The notes under the pieces were generated by a model. The model searched no databases. It was not told where the DNA came from and saw only the letters and a program-made list of their open reading frames with translations. Source: JABMMZ01 sp964438995 (lineage in GTDB: Bacteria > Bacteroidota > Bacteroidia > NS11-12g > UBA955). From it: DNA of 64,000 bases. The stretch covers positions 124,001 to 188,000 of the forward strand of contig CAYTMQ010000007.1 in assembly GCA_964438995.1 (NCBI GenBank), written 5' to 3'. A program made the translations under genes and the position numbers. Numbering within the stretch: the first letter of the stretch is position 1; each line of letters opens with the position of its first letter. Positions 52,530 through 62,447 of the stretch are shown here, piece by piece.

Positions 52530-54067
52530 GAAATCATTTGCTGATATTGTTGTCTATTATCGTTCTCGATTGCACTGCTCAAAAAGCGGTTGACAACTTG
52601 AGAAACAACAACCTGCTTGTTCGCATGAACAGTGCAGGTTTGCTTGTTGATAGCGCATCAACACCTGCAATAAGAACAATTGGGGGTTTGTCGTTGCTAG
52701 ACCAAGCTGGCGTTTGGATGTCAGCAATCGATGCCAACGGTGTAATAAGAGTGGCTGCTCATAATGTTGTTGGAAAAACGTCCGACCTTTGGGCTGGTCC
52801 ATTGCAAACCAGCAACGAAATTGCTTCCGACTCAAATTCATGGAGGAAAGTGTGGTATGTCAATCAGTCAATGGTAGATTACCATGTTTCAAATTATAAG
52901 AACAATGGCTATTCAGCAGCATCCGAGTTGGTTAACTGGCCAGGTAATGGACAATCAGGATATGCCAATATCCTCGCAGCTTTTGTTGACAACGAAGTCA
53001 ACGACATGAAATACAATCCCAGCAATGGAGATTATCCCTATTTACAGACGAGTTCAAATTTGTTAAGTATATCAAATGATAGAGCAAATACCCATTTAGT
53101 AAGCAAAGCTCAGCCACTTGGAGTTGAATTGCACACTTCAATTATGGGATTTGGAGAAAAAGATTCTGCACTTAAAAACTGTTTTATGGTGAGGTATTCT
53201 GTGTTCAACCGTTCGCCAAGAAATTATACAAATTTCAGATTTTCAACGGTTATGAACTTCGGAATAGGAGTTTTTGACAACGAATATTTGGGTACCGATG
53301 TGGGGAATAAAATTTTATTTGCAATAAACGACACAAGTGAAGCAACGTATTCTAATAAGTTGGTGTCTATGGGTTGTATGGCTTTGAATAGACAATTATC
53401 TTCAACTATGTATTTCGAGAACTCGGCTGATCCGGTAAACGGATTGCCAGTAATTGATTCACATTATGTTAGATTGATGAATGGCTATTGGAAGAACGGA
53501 AAAAGATTGGTGTATGGAGGCAATGGGGTAGATGCTAGCGGAACAGATGCACAATTCGTTTATCCGTATAACACAGATGCTTCACATGGAAACATTATGT
53601 GGAGTGACAACGAGAGTTATCAGCCAGGCAAAAGATTCGGCATCATGAATTTCGATTCAATAAATCTTGCATCTGGTGCAGGCATTTATTACGATGTGCT
53701 GTATTTTTATGTTGAAGAAAATAACTTTGATATTAAACAAATAAGCAATTCTTGTTTAAAGTTTAAGCAAGTATTAAGTACTAAAAATCTCCTAAAAACA
53801 GACAATATTCGTCGAAACAATACTCAAAATTTGGAGCTTTATCCTAATCCAGTAAAAGCGGGGGAAAAAATGGTGATAAGATTAGCCCTTGAAAGCCCTA
53901 CCAATATACGAGTTATTGGTTTAGATGGAAGAGAAATAGTTAAATTAGATTTGGATAATTTTGACAATAGCATTATATTACCAGAAGATTTATCTGAAGG
54001 AATGTATCTATTGGAATATGAAACATTAAACACAAAATGGTACACAAAGTTCATTTTAAATCATTAG
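52526..54067 (+). CDS. Secreted protein with T9SS type A sorting domain
   Basis: This 513-aa protein has its signal peptide (MRNHLLILLSIIVLDCTAQ) beginning exactly at TTG 52526, which overlaps the preceding TGA, so TTG must be the start. The middle (about 20-430) is a conserved but unassigned beta-rich region with LDQAGVWMSAIDANG and GIGVFDNEYLGTDVGNK segments, as found in large Bacteroidota surface proteins. A type A sorting domain ends it (LYPNPVKAGEKM to WYTKFILNH). It lies between the sigma/regulator pair and the two giant adhesins. Function is unknown; export to the surface is well supported. Confidence 0.75.
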   Translation: MRNHLLILLSIIVLDCTAQKAVDNLRNNNLLVRMNSAGLLVDSASTPAIRTIGGLSLLDQAGVWMSAIDANGVIRVAAHNVVGKTSDLWAGPLQTSNEIASDSNSWRKVWYVNQSMVDYHVSNYKNNGYSAASELVNWPGNGQSGYANILAAFVDNEVNDMKYNPSNGDYPYLQTSSNLLSISNDRANTHLVSKAQPLGVELHTSIMGFGEKDSALKNCFMVRYSVFNRSPRNYTNFRFSTVMNFGIGVFDNEYLGTDVGNKILFAINDTSEATYSNKLVSMGCMALNRQLSSTMYFENSADPVNGLPVIDSHYVRLMNGYWKNGKRLVYGGNGVDASGTDAQFVYPYNTDASHGNIMWSDNESYQPGKRFGIMNFDSINLASGAGIYYDVLYFYVEENNFDIKQISNSCLKFKQVLSTKNLLKTDNIRRNNTQNLELYPNPVKAGEKMVIRLALESPTNIRVIGLDGREIVKLDLDNFDNSIILPEDLSEGMYLLEYETLNTKWYTKFILNH

Positions 54068-54087
54068 AAACAACGCAACAACGTAAT

Positions 54088-57000
54088 ATGAATAGATTCT
54101 ACAAAATATTAATTATTCTAGCAGTATTCCTGGGATTTCAGGAAGCGAGAGCCTCTCACATGATGGGTGGTGACATCGCTTATGAATGTATATCACCAGG
54201 AAAGTACAAACTTGTAATTAAAGTCTACAGGGACTGTCGTGGTATCCCTTTTAACAGTCCAGACATTAAAGTGTTCTGTAAAGATGGGACCAATTCAACA
54301 TCTGTGAACTACACAAGAACAGCTATCAATGATTTGACACCAACATGTACAGGTGGAACCGCTCCTTGTAGTCCTCAAAATACACCTTCAAACGAGGGTA
54401 TTGAAGAGCACGTATTCGAGGCAATTGTTGATTTCAACACTAGTCCATTCAAAGCGATTAAAGACGCTGGATGTTGCGAAGTGATGATCAAAGTTGAACA
54501 ATGTTGCCGTAATGGTGCGATTACAACCATCTCTCCAGGTAACTTTTACACCGATGCGATGATTAACATTTGTAAAATCGGAAACAAATGTAACACATCT
54601 CCTCAGTTGTCAATCCCTCCTGTAGCTTATGTTTGTTGTAACCAACCATTTACTTATAACAACGGTGTTAGAGAAGTAATCGATGGTGATAGTTTGTCTT
54701 ATGACTTATCAACTCCATTGAATGCCAATGGATCCAACGAAACATATACTGGTAACTTTAACTCTCAAATTCCAATGACTCCATATTGCCCGCCAAACCC
54801 TGGTGTGGTAAACTGTAGAGCATTGCCAAACGCTAAACCTCCAAGAGGTTTCTACTTCGATAGAGAAACAGGTGATATCGTATTCACTCCAACCAAATGT
54901 GATGAGGTAGGTATCATCGTTATCCAAATTACTGAATGGAGAAGAGACTCAACTAGAACATGGCAAAAAATTGGTTTCACTAGAAGGGATATGCAGATCG
55001 TTGTTAAACAATGTCCTGACAACAACCCTCCTTATTTCAAAGGAACCAATAAATACACCATTTGTGAAGGTAATAAAATCTGTTTCACTATTGGAACAGG
55101 TGATGATCCTTTCTTGCCTAAACAAACCCGTTTAGATACTGTAACCCTAACTTGGAACTACGGTATCCCTCAAGCAACATTTACAATTGTTGACCCAACA
55201 GCCCGTGAAAAAGAAGCACAATTCTGCTGGGAAACTAAAATTGGTGACGCTCGTCCAAATCCATATACTTTCACAGCTACTGCTAAAGATGACAACTGTC
55301 CTAGACCATCTTCAGCAAATAGAGGTTACAACATCACTGTTAAACCTAAAGCTCGTAGTATCAGAACGTATACACTTGGTGATTGCGGTTGGTTGAAATT
55401 CAAAGCGCTACCAGTTGACTCTGTGAACCAAAATCCTAAAAATTACAACTATAAATTCACCATCCGTGATAGTACAAACAGTGGTATTCCTTACTACGAT
55501 AAGTTCAAACAAAACGATAGTTTCAAGTTTAAACGCGGTGGTAAATACATTATAGAACATTACATTAACAACTCTCAGTACAACTGCCCAACCATTTACA
55601 CTGATACGGTTATTATACCTCCAGTTCTAGATGTTGAATTGGCATTCGGTAAAGATACTTTCGTGTGTGCTGGCAACAGTTTGACTTTAGAGCCTAAAAT
55701 TGCTAATGGTGTTCCTGCTTACAAATACAGATGGGAAGTGCCAGTTAATACTTTCGATCCAAAAGATACTTTAGATAAATATACTCTGGTTAAACCAACA
55801 CAAAATACTTATATCTTGTTGCAATTAACAGATAAAAACAAATGTGTTGACCGTGATACCATCTTCGTTTTGTATCAACCAAATCCAAAAGTAGATATCG
55901 GTCCTGATCAAGTAATTTGTACCTACGAATCTGTTACTTTAGATGCACAGAACGATGATACAATGAGATATTACTGGCAACCAAATGGTGATAGCACAAG
56001 AACCATCACTACAAGTATTGCTGGAAAATACATTGCTAAGGTTATAGATCATCTTGGTTGTAACACCAGCGATACAATGGAGTTGTTTGTTAACGATACT
56101 GTCATTGCGATTGCGAAACCTAACAGAGAAATCTGTATCCAAGATACTTTAAAAGTAAAAGGTATGCGCAGTCCAGTTGGTTATCCTAAACAAGTAGTTT
56201 GGAAAGACTTAAACAATGGTGCGACAGTATCAAATGACTCAGCATTCAAAGTAAAAATTACGGCTATGGCTGAACGCGATTATGAGATGTACTTAAAAAT
56301 CACTCAACGCAACCATACCTGTGAAGATAAAGATACTTTCCACTTAGTTGTAAACGCCCTACCTACGTTTGCCTTTAAAGGATTGCCACCACGTTGCTAT
56401 GCAGACGGTGCAATCAACTTAACTCAAAATGCTATTGCAGTTGCATCTTCTGGTGACAAAACTGAAACCCAAGCAGATTTGAGATACTACCAAAAGTTTA
56501 AAAAACCAAGTTGGGTAACTGGTGGTCCTGTAGGTGTTAACTCATATATTTATGATTTCCCTAAATTTGTTACTAATGCTCAAGTACCACAAGCTGGTTT
56601 AAGAGATACCATTTGTTACGAATACAAAGATTACAAAGGATGTTATTTCTCTGAATGTAAACCTATCAAATTAAATCCTAACCCAATAGTAGAATTAAAA
56701 GATGGTGTATTCTGTCAACGTGCAGGTATCATCACTTTAGATAACCTAATTGTAAAACCAACATTGAGAACTGGAGCAATCCAATCTTTCAGAGTATTAG
56801 ATGTTCCTGCCGGTTCTGGTGTTGACCCAGCTGCAATCGTTGCACCACTTCCTACTTTCCCTGTAACTACAGGTATGGATCCTGGGGTGGAAGGTGAGAA
56901 CGAAAAAACTGGTGACTATAAAATTGAATACTGTTTCAAAGATGCCATCTCTAACTGTCAAACTTGCGATACTGCAACTGTAACAGTAATTAGATTACCT

Positions 57001-58704
57001 GAAATTCAGTTCTCTTCAATGCCTAAACAATGTATCAACGACCCATTGTTAACTCTAGATAGCTTTGCTAAAGACCGCAACACTGGTAAACGTTTTGTAA
57101 ACAGCGTTTGGTCAACTGTTGAGTTCGGAGGTTCTAGAGACATGAGTAACTCTAACGTTGCTAACAAAATCAACAACTCAATTAAGTCACCAGGCAAACA
57201 ATTTGACCCAAGTTATGGTCCTGGTCAGTTCTTATTGAAAATGGTAGACGTATCTTCAGGTTGCCCAGTAGCAGACAGTATAGAAATATTGGTAAATGGA
57301 TTACCTATCATTCAAATCGATGTTCCAGACACAGTTTGTTCTAGTTCAGCTCCATTTGATTTACAAAATACAGTTCCAGCTGGTCCTGTTGGTAAATGGA
57401 CTGGTCCGGGTGTAACTGGTCGTCAATTCGACCCAGCTATGAGTCCGAAAACCAAACAGTATGAAGGTAAGTATATGATGAAATTCGCTTACACCAACCC
57501 AATCACTGGATGTTCGGCATCAGATTCTCAATCATTGTTGGTTCAATCACAACCTACCATTACAATGGTTACTCCTCCAAACTATCAACAGTGTGAAGGC
57601 ATACCATTTAATATAGAAGCCGACAAAGCTTGGGCGGCAAATATGAGATGGTCTACCAATGGAGACGGTTCATTTGCTAACTCAACATCGCTAAAAACAG
57701 TATATACCCATGGCACAAACGATACTGCTGTAGCAGGTATGGATGGTAAAGTGAAATTAACTGCAACAACTGTTAAAGAAGGTGTGTGTCCTACAAGAAC
57801 AGCCGACTTAGATTTGATAATCGAGCCTTATCCTCAATTTAACTTCATTGCAGATCCAGAAATCCAATGTGAACCTGCAATCGTTAACTTCACAGCCTTG
57901 GTAAACAAACCATTTGCATCTCCAAAATTGAGATATACTTGGTGGTTCGGAAATGGTGATACAATTTTGAAGAGCACTACTTTCAACCCACAAAACGTAA
58001 AATACGATACAGCTAAACGCACTTGGTACGACGTTACTTTAATAGTAGACAACCAATGGGGTATAGCAGATACACAAGTGTGTAGAATACAAAAAGATTC
58101 AATCGGATACATCAAAGTATTGCCTCAGCCAAAAGCAGGTTACAGCAGTGATCCAGGTTTCTTTACTACTGTTGCCTTCCCTAAATTCAAGTTCTTTAAC
58201 GAAACCAAAGTAAGATGGACTAGTCCAGGTAACATGAGCTACTTGTGGCACTTCGGAACAGACGATGTTGACGATACCAGCACATTGTATAATCCTATCC
58301 ACTCTTATACTGCTGATACCAATAAGTATTATGTTCACTTAACGTCTACTTATACGTATAACTATAAAGGAACAGACTACACATGTTGGGATACCATCAG
58401 TCAGTTGAGAAAAATTGGACCAGATGTAACAGTATTCGTACCAACAGCATTTAGTCCAGAAAGAACTGGTCCGAAAACCAACAACGTATTCAAAGCAGTT
58501 GTTAACGGAGAAAAAACATTCCATATTGAATTGTACAACAGATGGGGTGAAAAGCTTTGGGAAACTGATGACAAATACGCTGGATGGGATGGTACCTATA
58601 AAGGCGAAGATGCCCAACAAGATGTGTATGCTTGGTTCATTAAGGTGACAGCCTACGATGGAGAAGAATACAGGTACGAGGGTACAGTAACATTATTGAG
58701 ATAA
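54088..58704 (+). CDS. Giant T9SS surface protein, type B sorting domain (paralog 4 of 5)
   Basis: This 1538-aa protein starts at ATG 54088, where a signal peptide begins (MNRFYKILIILAVFLGFQEA); upstream in-frame Met codons lie inside the previous gene. The shared N-terminal module opens with SHMMGGDIAYECIS and YKLVIKVYRDCRG and includes MTPYCPPNPGVVNCRALPNA, followed by GFYFDRETGDIVFTPTKCDE. Many Ig/PKD-like repeats follow. The C-terminal 90 residues (VFVPTAFSPERTG to EGTVTLLR) are a CHU_C-type gliding-motility-associated (type B) sorting domain. The gene uses C-ending codons for Asn, Phe and Tyr more than neighbours, a sign of high expression. It is probably a major adhesin or surface-layer component. 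Confidence 0.88.
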   Translation: MNRFYKILIILAVFLGFQEARASHMMGGDIAYECISPGKYKLVIKVYRDCRGIPFNSPDIKVFCKDGTNSTSVNYTRTAINDLTPTCTGGTAPCSPQNTPSNEGIEEHVFEAIVDFNTSPFKAIKDAGCCEVMIKVEQCCRNGAITTISPGNFYTDAMINICKIGNKCNTSPQLSIPPVAYVCCNQPFTYNNGVREVIDGDSLSYDLSTPLNANGSNETYTGNFNSQIPMTPYCPPNPGVVNCRALPNAKPPRGFYFDRETGDIVFTPTKCDEVGIIVIQITEWRRDSTRTWQKIGFTRRDMQIVVKQCPDNNPPYFKGTNKYTICEGNKICFTIGTGDDPFLPKQTRLDTVTLTWNYGIPQATFTIVDPTAREKEAQFCWETKIGDARPNPYTFTATAKDDNCPRPSSANRGYNITVKPKARSIRTYTLGDCGWLKFKALPVDSVNQNPKNYNYKFTIRDSTNSGIPYYDKFKQNDSFKFKRGGKYIIEHYINNSQYNCPTIYTDTVIIPPVLDVELAFGKDTFVCAGNSLTLEPKIANGVPAYKYRWEVPVNTFDPKDTLDKYTLVKPTQNTYILLQLTDKNKCVDRDTIFVLYQPNPKVDIGPDQVICTYESVTLDAQNDDTMRYYWQPNGDSTRTITTSIAGKYIAKVIDHLGCNTSDTMELFVNDTVIAIAKPNREICIQDTLKVKGMRSPVGYPKQVVWKDLNNGATVSNDSAFKVKITAMAERDYEMYLKITQRNHTCEDKDTFHLVVNALPTFAFKGLPPRCYADGAINLTQNAIAVASSGDKTETQADLRYYQKFKKPSWVTGGPVGVNSYIYDFPKFVTNAQVPQAGLRDTICYEYKDYKGCYFSECKPIKLNPNPIVELKDGVFCQRAGIITLDNLIVKPTLRTGAIQSFRVLDVPAGSGVDPAAIVAPLPTFPVTTGMDPGVEGENEKTGDYKIEYCFKDAISNCQTCDTATVTVIRLPEIQFSSMPKQCINDPLLTLDSFAKDRNTGKRFVNSVWSTVEFGGSRDMSNSNVANKINNSIKSPGKQFDPSYGPGQFLLKMVDVSSGCPVADSIEILVNGLPIIQIDVPDTVCSSSAPFDLQNTVPAGPVGKWTGPGVTGRQFDPAMSPKTKQYEGKYMMKFAYTNPITGCSASDSQSLLVQSQPTITMVTPPNYQQCEGIPFNIEADKAWAANMRWSTNGDGSFANSTSLKTVYTHGTNDTAVAGMDGKVKLTATTVKEGVCPTRTADLDLIIEPYPQFNFIADPEIQCEPAIVNFTALVNKPFASPKLRYTWWFGNGDTILKSTTFNPQNVKYDTAKRTWYDVTLIVDNQWGIADTQVCRIQKDSIGYIKVLPQPKAGYSSDPGFFTTVAFPKFKFFNETKVRWTSPGNMSYLWHFGTDDVDDTSTLYNPIHSYTADTNKYYVHLTSTYTYNYKGTDYTCWDTISQLRKIGPDVTVFVPTAFSPERTGPKTNNVFKAVVNGEKTFHIELYNRWGEKLWETDDKYAGWDGTYKGEDAQQDVYAWFIKVTAYDGEEYRYEGTVTLLR

Positions 58705-58715
58705 ACATTCGATAT

Positions 58716-58750
58716 AACCAACAAATTCTCTAAATGAGAATTTGTTGGTT
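58716..58750 (+). other. 15-bp perfect hairpin between the two type B adhesin genes
   Basis: The arms aaccaacaaattctc (58716-58730) and gagaatttgttggtt (58736-58750) pair perfectly around taaat. No T-run follows (tatataaat). It lies in the 57-base gap and could attenuate transcription, protect the upstream mRNA, or mark processing. Confidence 0.7.
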
Positions 58751-58761
58751 TATATAAATAA

Positions 58762-61700
58762 ATGGCAGCTCAATTGACATATTGCAAGATTTTGCTCAGA
58801 ACTACACTGGTTCTGATTTTGTGTTTACTAACGCAAAGGGAGAGTTTTGCAACCCATATTTCTGGTGCTGAAATTTTTTACAAACACTTAAATGGCAACA
58901 ATTATAAGTTTACATTGAAAGTATACAGAGATTGTCGCGAATGTAAATTCAACAATATAGGTGGGGGCGATAATACAAGCAGTTGCAACGAAGTGCCAGA
59001 TTTAATCATTAAAGGTGCTATTGGAACTTCATATGCCAACACAACTATTGGAACAGTCGAAATATCTAGAGTATCTATACAAGACTTAAGCAATGTATGC
59101 TTTAATCAAGTAAGTAAGTGCCGACCAAACTCTACTTCTGCTTACGGATTTGAAGTGCATACGTTTGAAGGTACTTTCGATTTCAGTTCAGCCATTAACA
59201 ATGGACAATGTAAATTAGATGTATCTATTGGCATGTCTGCTAGAAACATCAATTTAAACAATCAATTTACCGAACAAAACTTCTTTAACTATACTTCTTT
59301 AAACCTTTGTGAAGGTATTGCTAACTCATCAACTGAGTTTACCTCTTCTCCAACTTTCCTTCACCAAGTTAACCAATCCAATTATCAATCATTAGGGGTT
59401 ATCAATCCCGATGGTGATTCTTTGGTGTTTTCTTTAAAGCCTGCATTAAGAAATAGAACTGTAAGCGTATCATATACATTAGGGTACGATTACGATTATC
59501 CATTCAGTTTTTACTGCTCAGGAGGTTTCCCTTGCGCAGCTAACATCAATGGAACAACTGTTGAAGGTTTTTATTTATCAAAAACTACCGGAGATTTAGC
59601 TTTTACTCCGAATTTAAACAACCAAAGTGGTGTGATTGTGGTAGAATGTGAAGAATTTAAGAAGCGCTCAGATGGTACATATTTCTCCGCTGGTATAACA
59701 AGAAGAGATATTTATTCTGATGTTATCACACAAAACAATAATTTACCAAGAATAAAAAATAGAATTTTAGAGTACCAAGTTTGCGAAGGCGACGAGCTTA
59801 CAATTGACTTGGATATCGATGATTTACCAGTTTTAGGTAATCCAGGAGATACAGTATACACCGATGTGATATCTACATTACCTGGTACTATTATAACAAG
59901 AGTGCCAAAGAATGGTGCACCGTTCTTCTATTATACCGTGCGTACTGGTAGCACCATCAATAAAGTTGGGAAACATTATATTACAGTTTTGGCAAAAGAC
60001 AACAATTGTCCTTTAAGAGGAATTTCTTCAAAGACATTTGTGATCAATGTACTAAAATCTAGGATTCATAAAATTGCAACGACAATGAAAAATTGTGGCA
60101 CTTTAGAAGTTGTTTCTTCTACTATGCCAACAACTGCATTGTATTGGACCATTCTTGATGATAAACACAATATTATTCGCCAACAACAGTCTAGAAAGGT
60201 TTCTATACAATTGCCAAAAGGAGGAAAATACTACATCAACTCTTTCCTTCCTGCCAATGGAGTTTATTGCGAATTGAATCAGAAAGATTCAATAATAGTG
60301 AAAGATTTCACTAAACCTGAAATCAATATGGGTGCCGACGTTACCATTTGTAAAGGCTCTGATTTTAACTTGCAACCTCAAATATTAAACACTTATGATA
60401 AATTTGATATTTTAATCAATGGTGTTAAAGAACAAATGCCATATAAATATGTGGCAAATGCGCCAAAGTCGTTTATCGTTAGAGTTACTCAAGATAATGG
60501 ATGTTGGTCTGAAGACAATATCAATGTCAACTTATTCCCAGTATTGAATTACAAGGTAAGCAATGATACATTCTGCCTCAATTCAGTTTTCCCTGCCCCA
60601 GTTAAAAACATACAAGTTGATAAAGCGAAAATATTTGCTATCGACTTAAACTCAAACAATGCCAATTCTAATATTCACCAGTTGAATGCTTTTGATTGGG
60701 AAATAGATTTGATCAATAGAATCAGTCACAAACAAACTGTTCACAGTTTAATAATAGATAAAAACTTATGTCATTATATTGATACATTCACCATTGATAT
60801 TGTAGAGCCAGATCCAATCAATGTGGTTGTACCCAATGCCATTTGTATCAATAGCGAGCCAATCAATCTGCCAAGTACTAAAACAGGTATTTGGCAAAGT
60901 ATATCTCGACCAGACCTAGTTAAAAACAACCGTTTGACATTGGATATAGCAGATAAAAATGCTATTGAGTTGTTATATACCGAGAAAGTTCAATGTTTAA
61001 ACAGCGCATATTTCACCATACAAATTAAAGACACTACAGCTCTAGGTTTTGGTCATGGTACCGATTTGAAAATTTGCGAAAGTCAATCTCCTTTTAAACT
61101 TATTGGATTACCTGCGGGAGGCACTTGGATAGGTGAGAATGTTTCTGGAAATGATTTCCTTGCTGATAAAGCGGCAGGGAAAACCACCAAATTAATGTAT
61201 CAATACAGCAACTTAAGTGATTGTATTTCTGAAGCAAGTATAGATATTGCTGTTGAAAAATTACCATTGTTATACATAGAACCAACTAGAACAAAAATTT
61301 GCGTAGGAGATGTATTGAGTTTGTCTGCTAAATCAAATACTACTGCAAGTGGTTATTGGTATACTGATGGCGATGGAAGCTTTGATCAGGCTGGTAGTGC
61401 AAAAACCAATTATACACCTAAACAAACGGATGTTTCTAAACCATTTATTAATTTTGTGTATACATTACAAACCAATGGCATTTGTGGCAATGTGAGTGTC
61501 GAGGTAATGGCGATTGTTAAAAATGGTCAGGTAGGTGAAATCGTAAAAAACTATCCAACTACAGTATGTGAGCCTGCAAGTTTCAACTTTAAAACAACCT
61601 TTAAAAACTTAGAAAAGCAATACTGGTTAATCAACGATAGTACATATGAAATTTTTGATTACAACTTTGATTTTAATCCAGTATTAAAAGCAGGAGAGTA

Positions 61701-62313
61701 TGTGGTTAAAACAATGGTTAATGACAGCACTTGTGAGGCTATGGCTATTTCTGAAGTGATAACTGTTTTGCCAAAACCAGATGTTAAATGGTTAGCCAAT
61801 CCAACAGTTAAAATGTCAAAAGAATTCCCTCGCTTGTACCTCAAAGATTTGACAGAATGCAAACATGGACATACGGTCAACTGGTACATCAACAACGAAT
61901 GGTTGGGTAATAACCGCGAATTGAATTTTAAAGTAGAAGACAAAGGAGATACTTTCTTTATTAAATTGGTTTCAGCAAGCGGAAAAGGAGATTGTAAAGA
62001 TTCATTGACTCAAATGTTCTATTTTGCGCCCATCAACCAATTGTTTATTCCAAGTGGCTTCTCTCCAGATTCAAAAGGTCCTAACGAAAACAATGTCTTT
62101 AAAGTTGTAGGGGTTGGTATTAAGAATTTTAAAATAGAAATTTTCAATAGGTTCGGTGAGAAAGTTTATATGTCTAACGATATAAATACATTCTGGGACG
62201 GTACTTACAAGAACCAAACTTGTATGCAAGGAGATTACTTCTACAAGATTGAAACCACCGATATTGAAGGGATTAGCAGAGATTATTCTGGTACAGTTAC
62301 CCTTATTAGATAG
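58762..62313 (+). CDS. Large T9SS surface protein, type B sorting domain (paralog 5 of 5, divergent)
   Basis: This 1183-aa protein has a signal-like N-terminus (about 10-30), then THISGAEIFYKHLNGNNYKF and TLKVYRDCREC of the shared module. The PYCPPNPGV block is replaced by FSFYCSGGFPCAANINGTTV, while GFYLSKTTGDLAFTPN and ITRRDIYSD keep the fold. Ig-like repeats fill the middle. The last 90 residues (LFIPSGFSPDSKG to SGTVTLIR) form a type B sorting domain. It is co-directional with the 54088 gene, separated by a 57-base hairpin-bearing gap. Codon use is more A/T-ended than in the 54088 gene. Its specific role is unknown. Confidence 0.85.
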   Translation: MAAQLTYCKILLRTTLVLILCLLTQRESFATHISGAEIFYKHLNGNNYKFTLKVYRDCRECKFNNIGGGDNTSSCNEVPDLIIKGAIGTSYANTTIGTVEISRVSIQDLSNVCFNQVSKCRPNSTSAYGFEVHTFEGTFDFSSAINNGQCKLDVSIGMSARNINLNNQFTEQNFFNYTSLNLCEGIANSSTEFTSSPTFLHQVNQSNYQSLGVINPDGDSLVFSLKPALRNRTVSVSYTLGYDYDYPFSFYCSGGFPCAANINGTTVEGFYLSKTTGDLAFTPNLNNQSGVIVVECEEFKKRSDGTYFSAGITRRDIYSDVITQNNNLPRIKNRILEYQVCEGDELTIDLDIDDLPVLGNPGDTVYTDVISTLPGTIITRVPKNGAPFFYYTVRTGSTINKVGKHYITVLAKDNNCPLRGISSKTFVINVLKSRIHKIATTMKNCGTLEVVSSTMPTTALYWTILDDKHNIIRQQQSRKVSIQLPKGGKYYINSFLPANGVYCELNQKDSIIVKDFTKPEINMGADVTICKGSDFNLQPQILNTYDKFDILINGVKEQMPYKYVANAPKSFIVRVTQDNGCWSEDNINVNLFPVLNYKVSNDTFCLNSVFPAPVKNIQVDKAKIFAIDLNSNNANSNIHQLNAFDWEIDLINRISHKQTVHSLIIDKNLCHYIDTFTIDIVEPDPINVVVPNAICINSEPINLPSTKTGIWQSISRPDLVKNNRLTLDIADKNAIELLYTEKVQCLNSAYFTIQIKDTTALGFGHGTDLKICESQSPFKLIGLPAGGTWIGENVSGNDFLADKAAGKTTKLMYQYSNLSDCISEASIDIAVEKLPLLYIEPTRTKICVGDVLSLSAKSNTTASGYWYTDGDGSFDQAGSAKTNYTPKQTDVSKPFINFVYTLQTNGICGNVSVEVMAIVKNGQVGEIVKNYPTTVCEPASFNFKTTFKNLEKQYWLINDSTYEIFDYNFDFNPVLKAGEYVVKTMVNDSTCEAMAISEVITVLPKPDVKWLANPTVKMSKEFPRLYLKDLTECKHGHTVNWYINNEWLGNNRELNFKVEDKGDTFFIKLVSASGKGDCKDSLTQMFYFAPINQLFIPSGFSPDSKGPNENNVFKVVGVGIKNFKIEIFNRFGEKVYMSNDINTFWDGTYKNQTCMQGDYFYKIETTDIEGISRDYSGTVTLIR

Positions 62314-62370
62314 GATTTTTAACTTAGCCTATTTTAGAGCATTCCATTCTCAAATTTTTTTTCACTTTGC

Positions 62371-62402
62371 TTTGTCTGTTCGTATTAAATTTAATACCTT
62401 CG
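62371..62402 (+). promoter_or_regulatory. Promoter of gltA, Bacteroidota type
   Basis: TTTG at 62371-62374 and TACCTTCG at 62395-62402 are separated by 20 bases, matching the -33/-7 arrangement of the phylum. The ATG at 62448 is 45 bases downstream, giving a short leader without other features. Confidence 0.7.
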
Positions 62403-62447
62403 CAACAACAAAAAAACAAAGTTCCATTTTCTAATTTCTTTTGAAAA

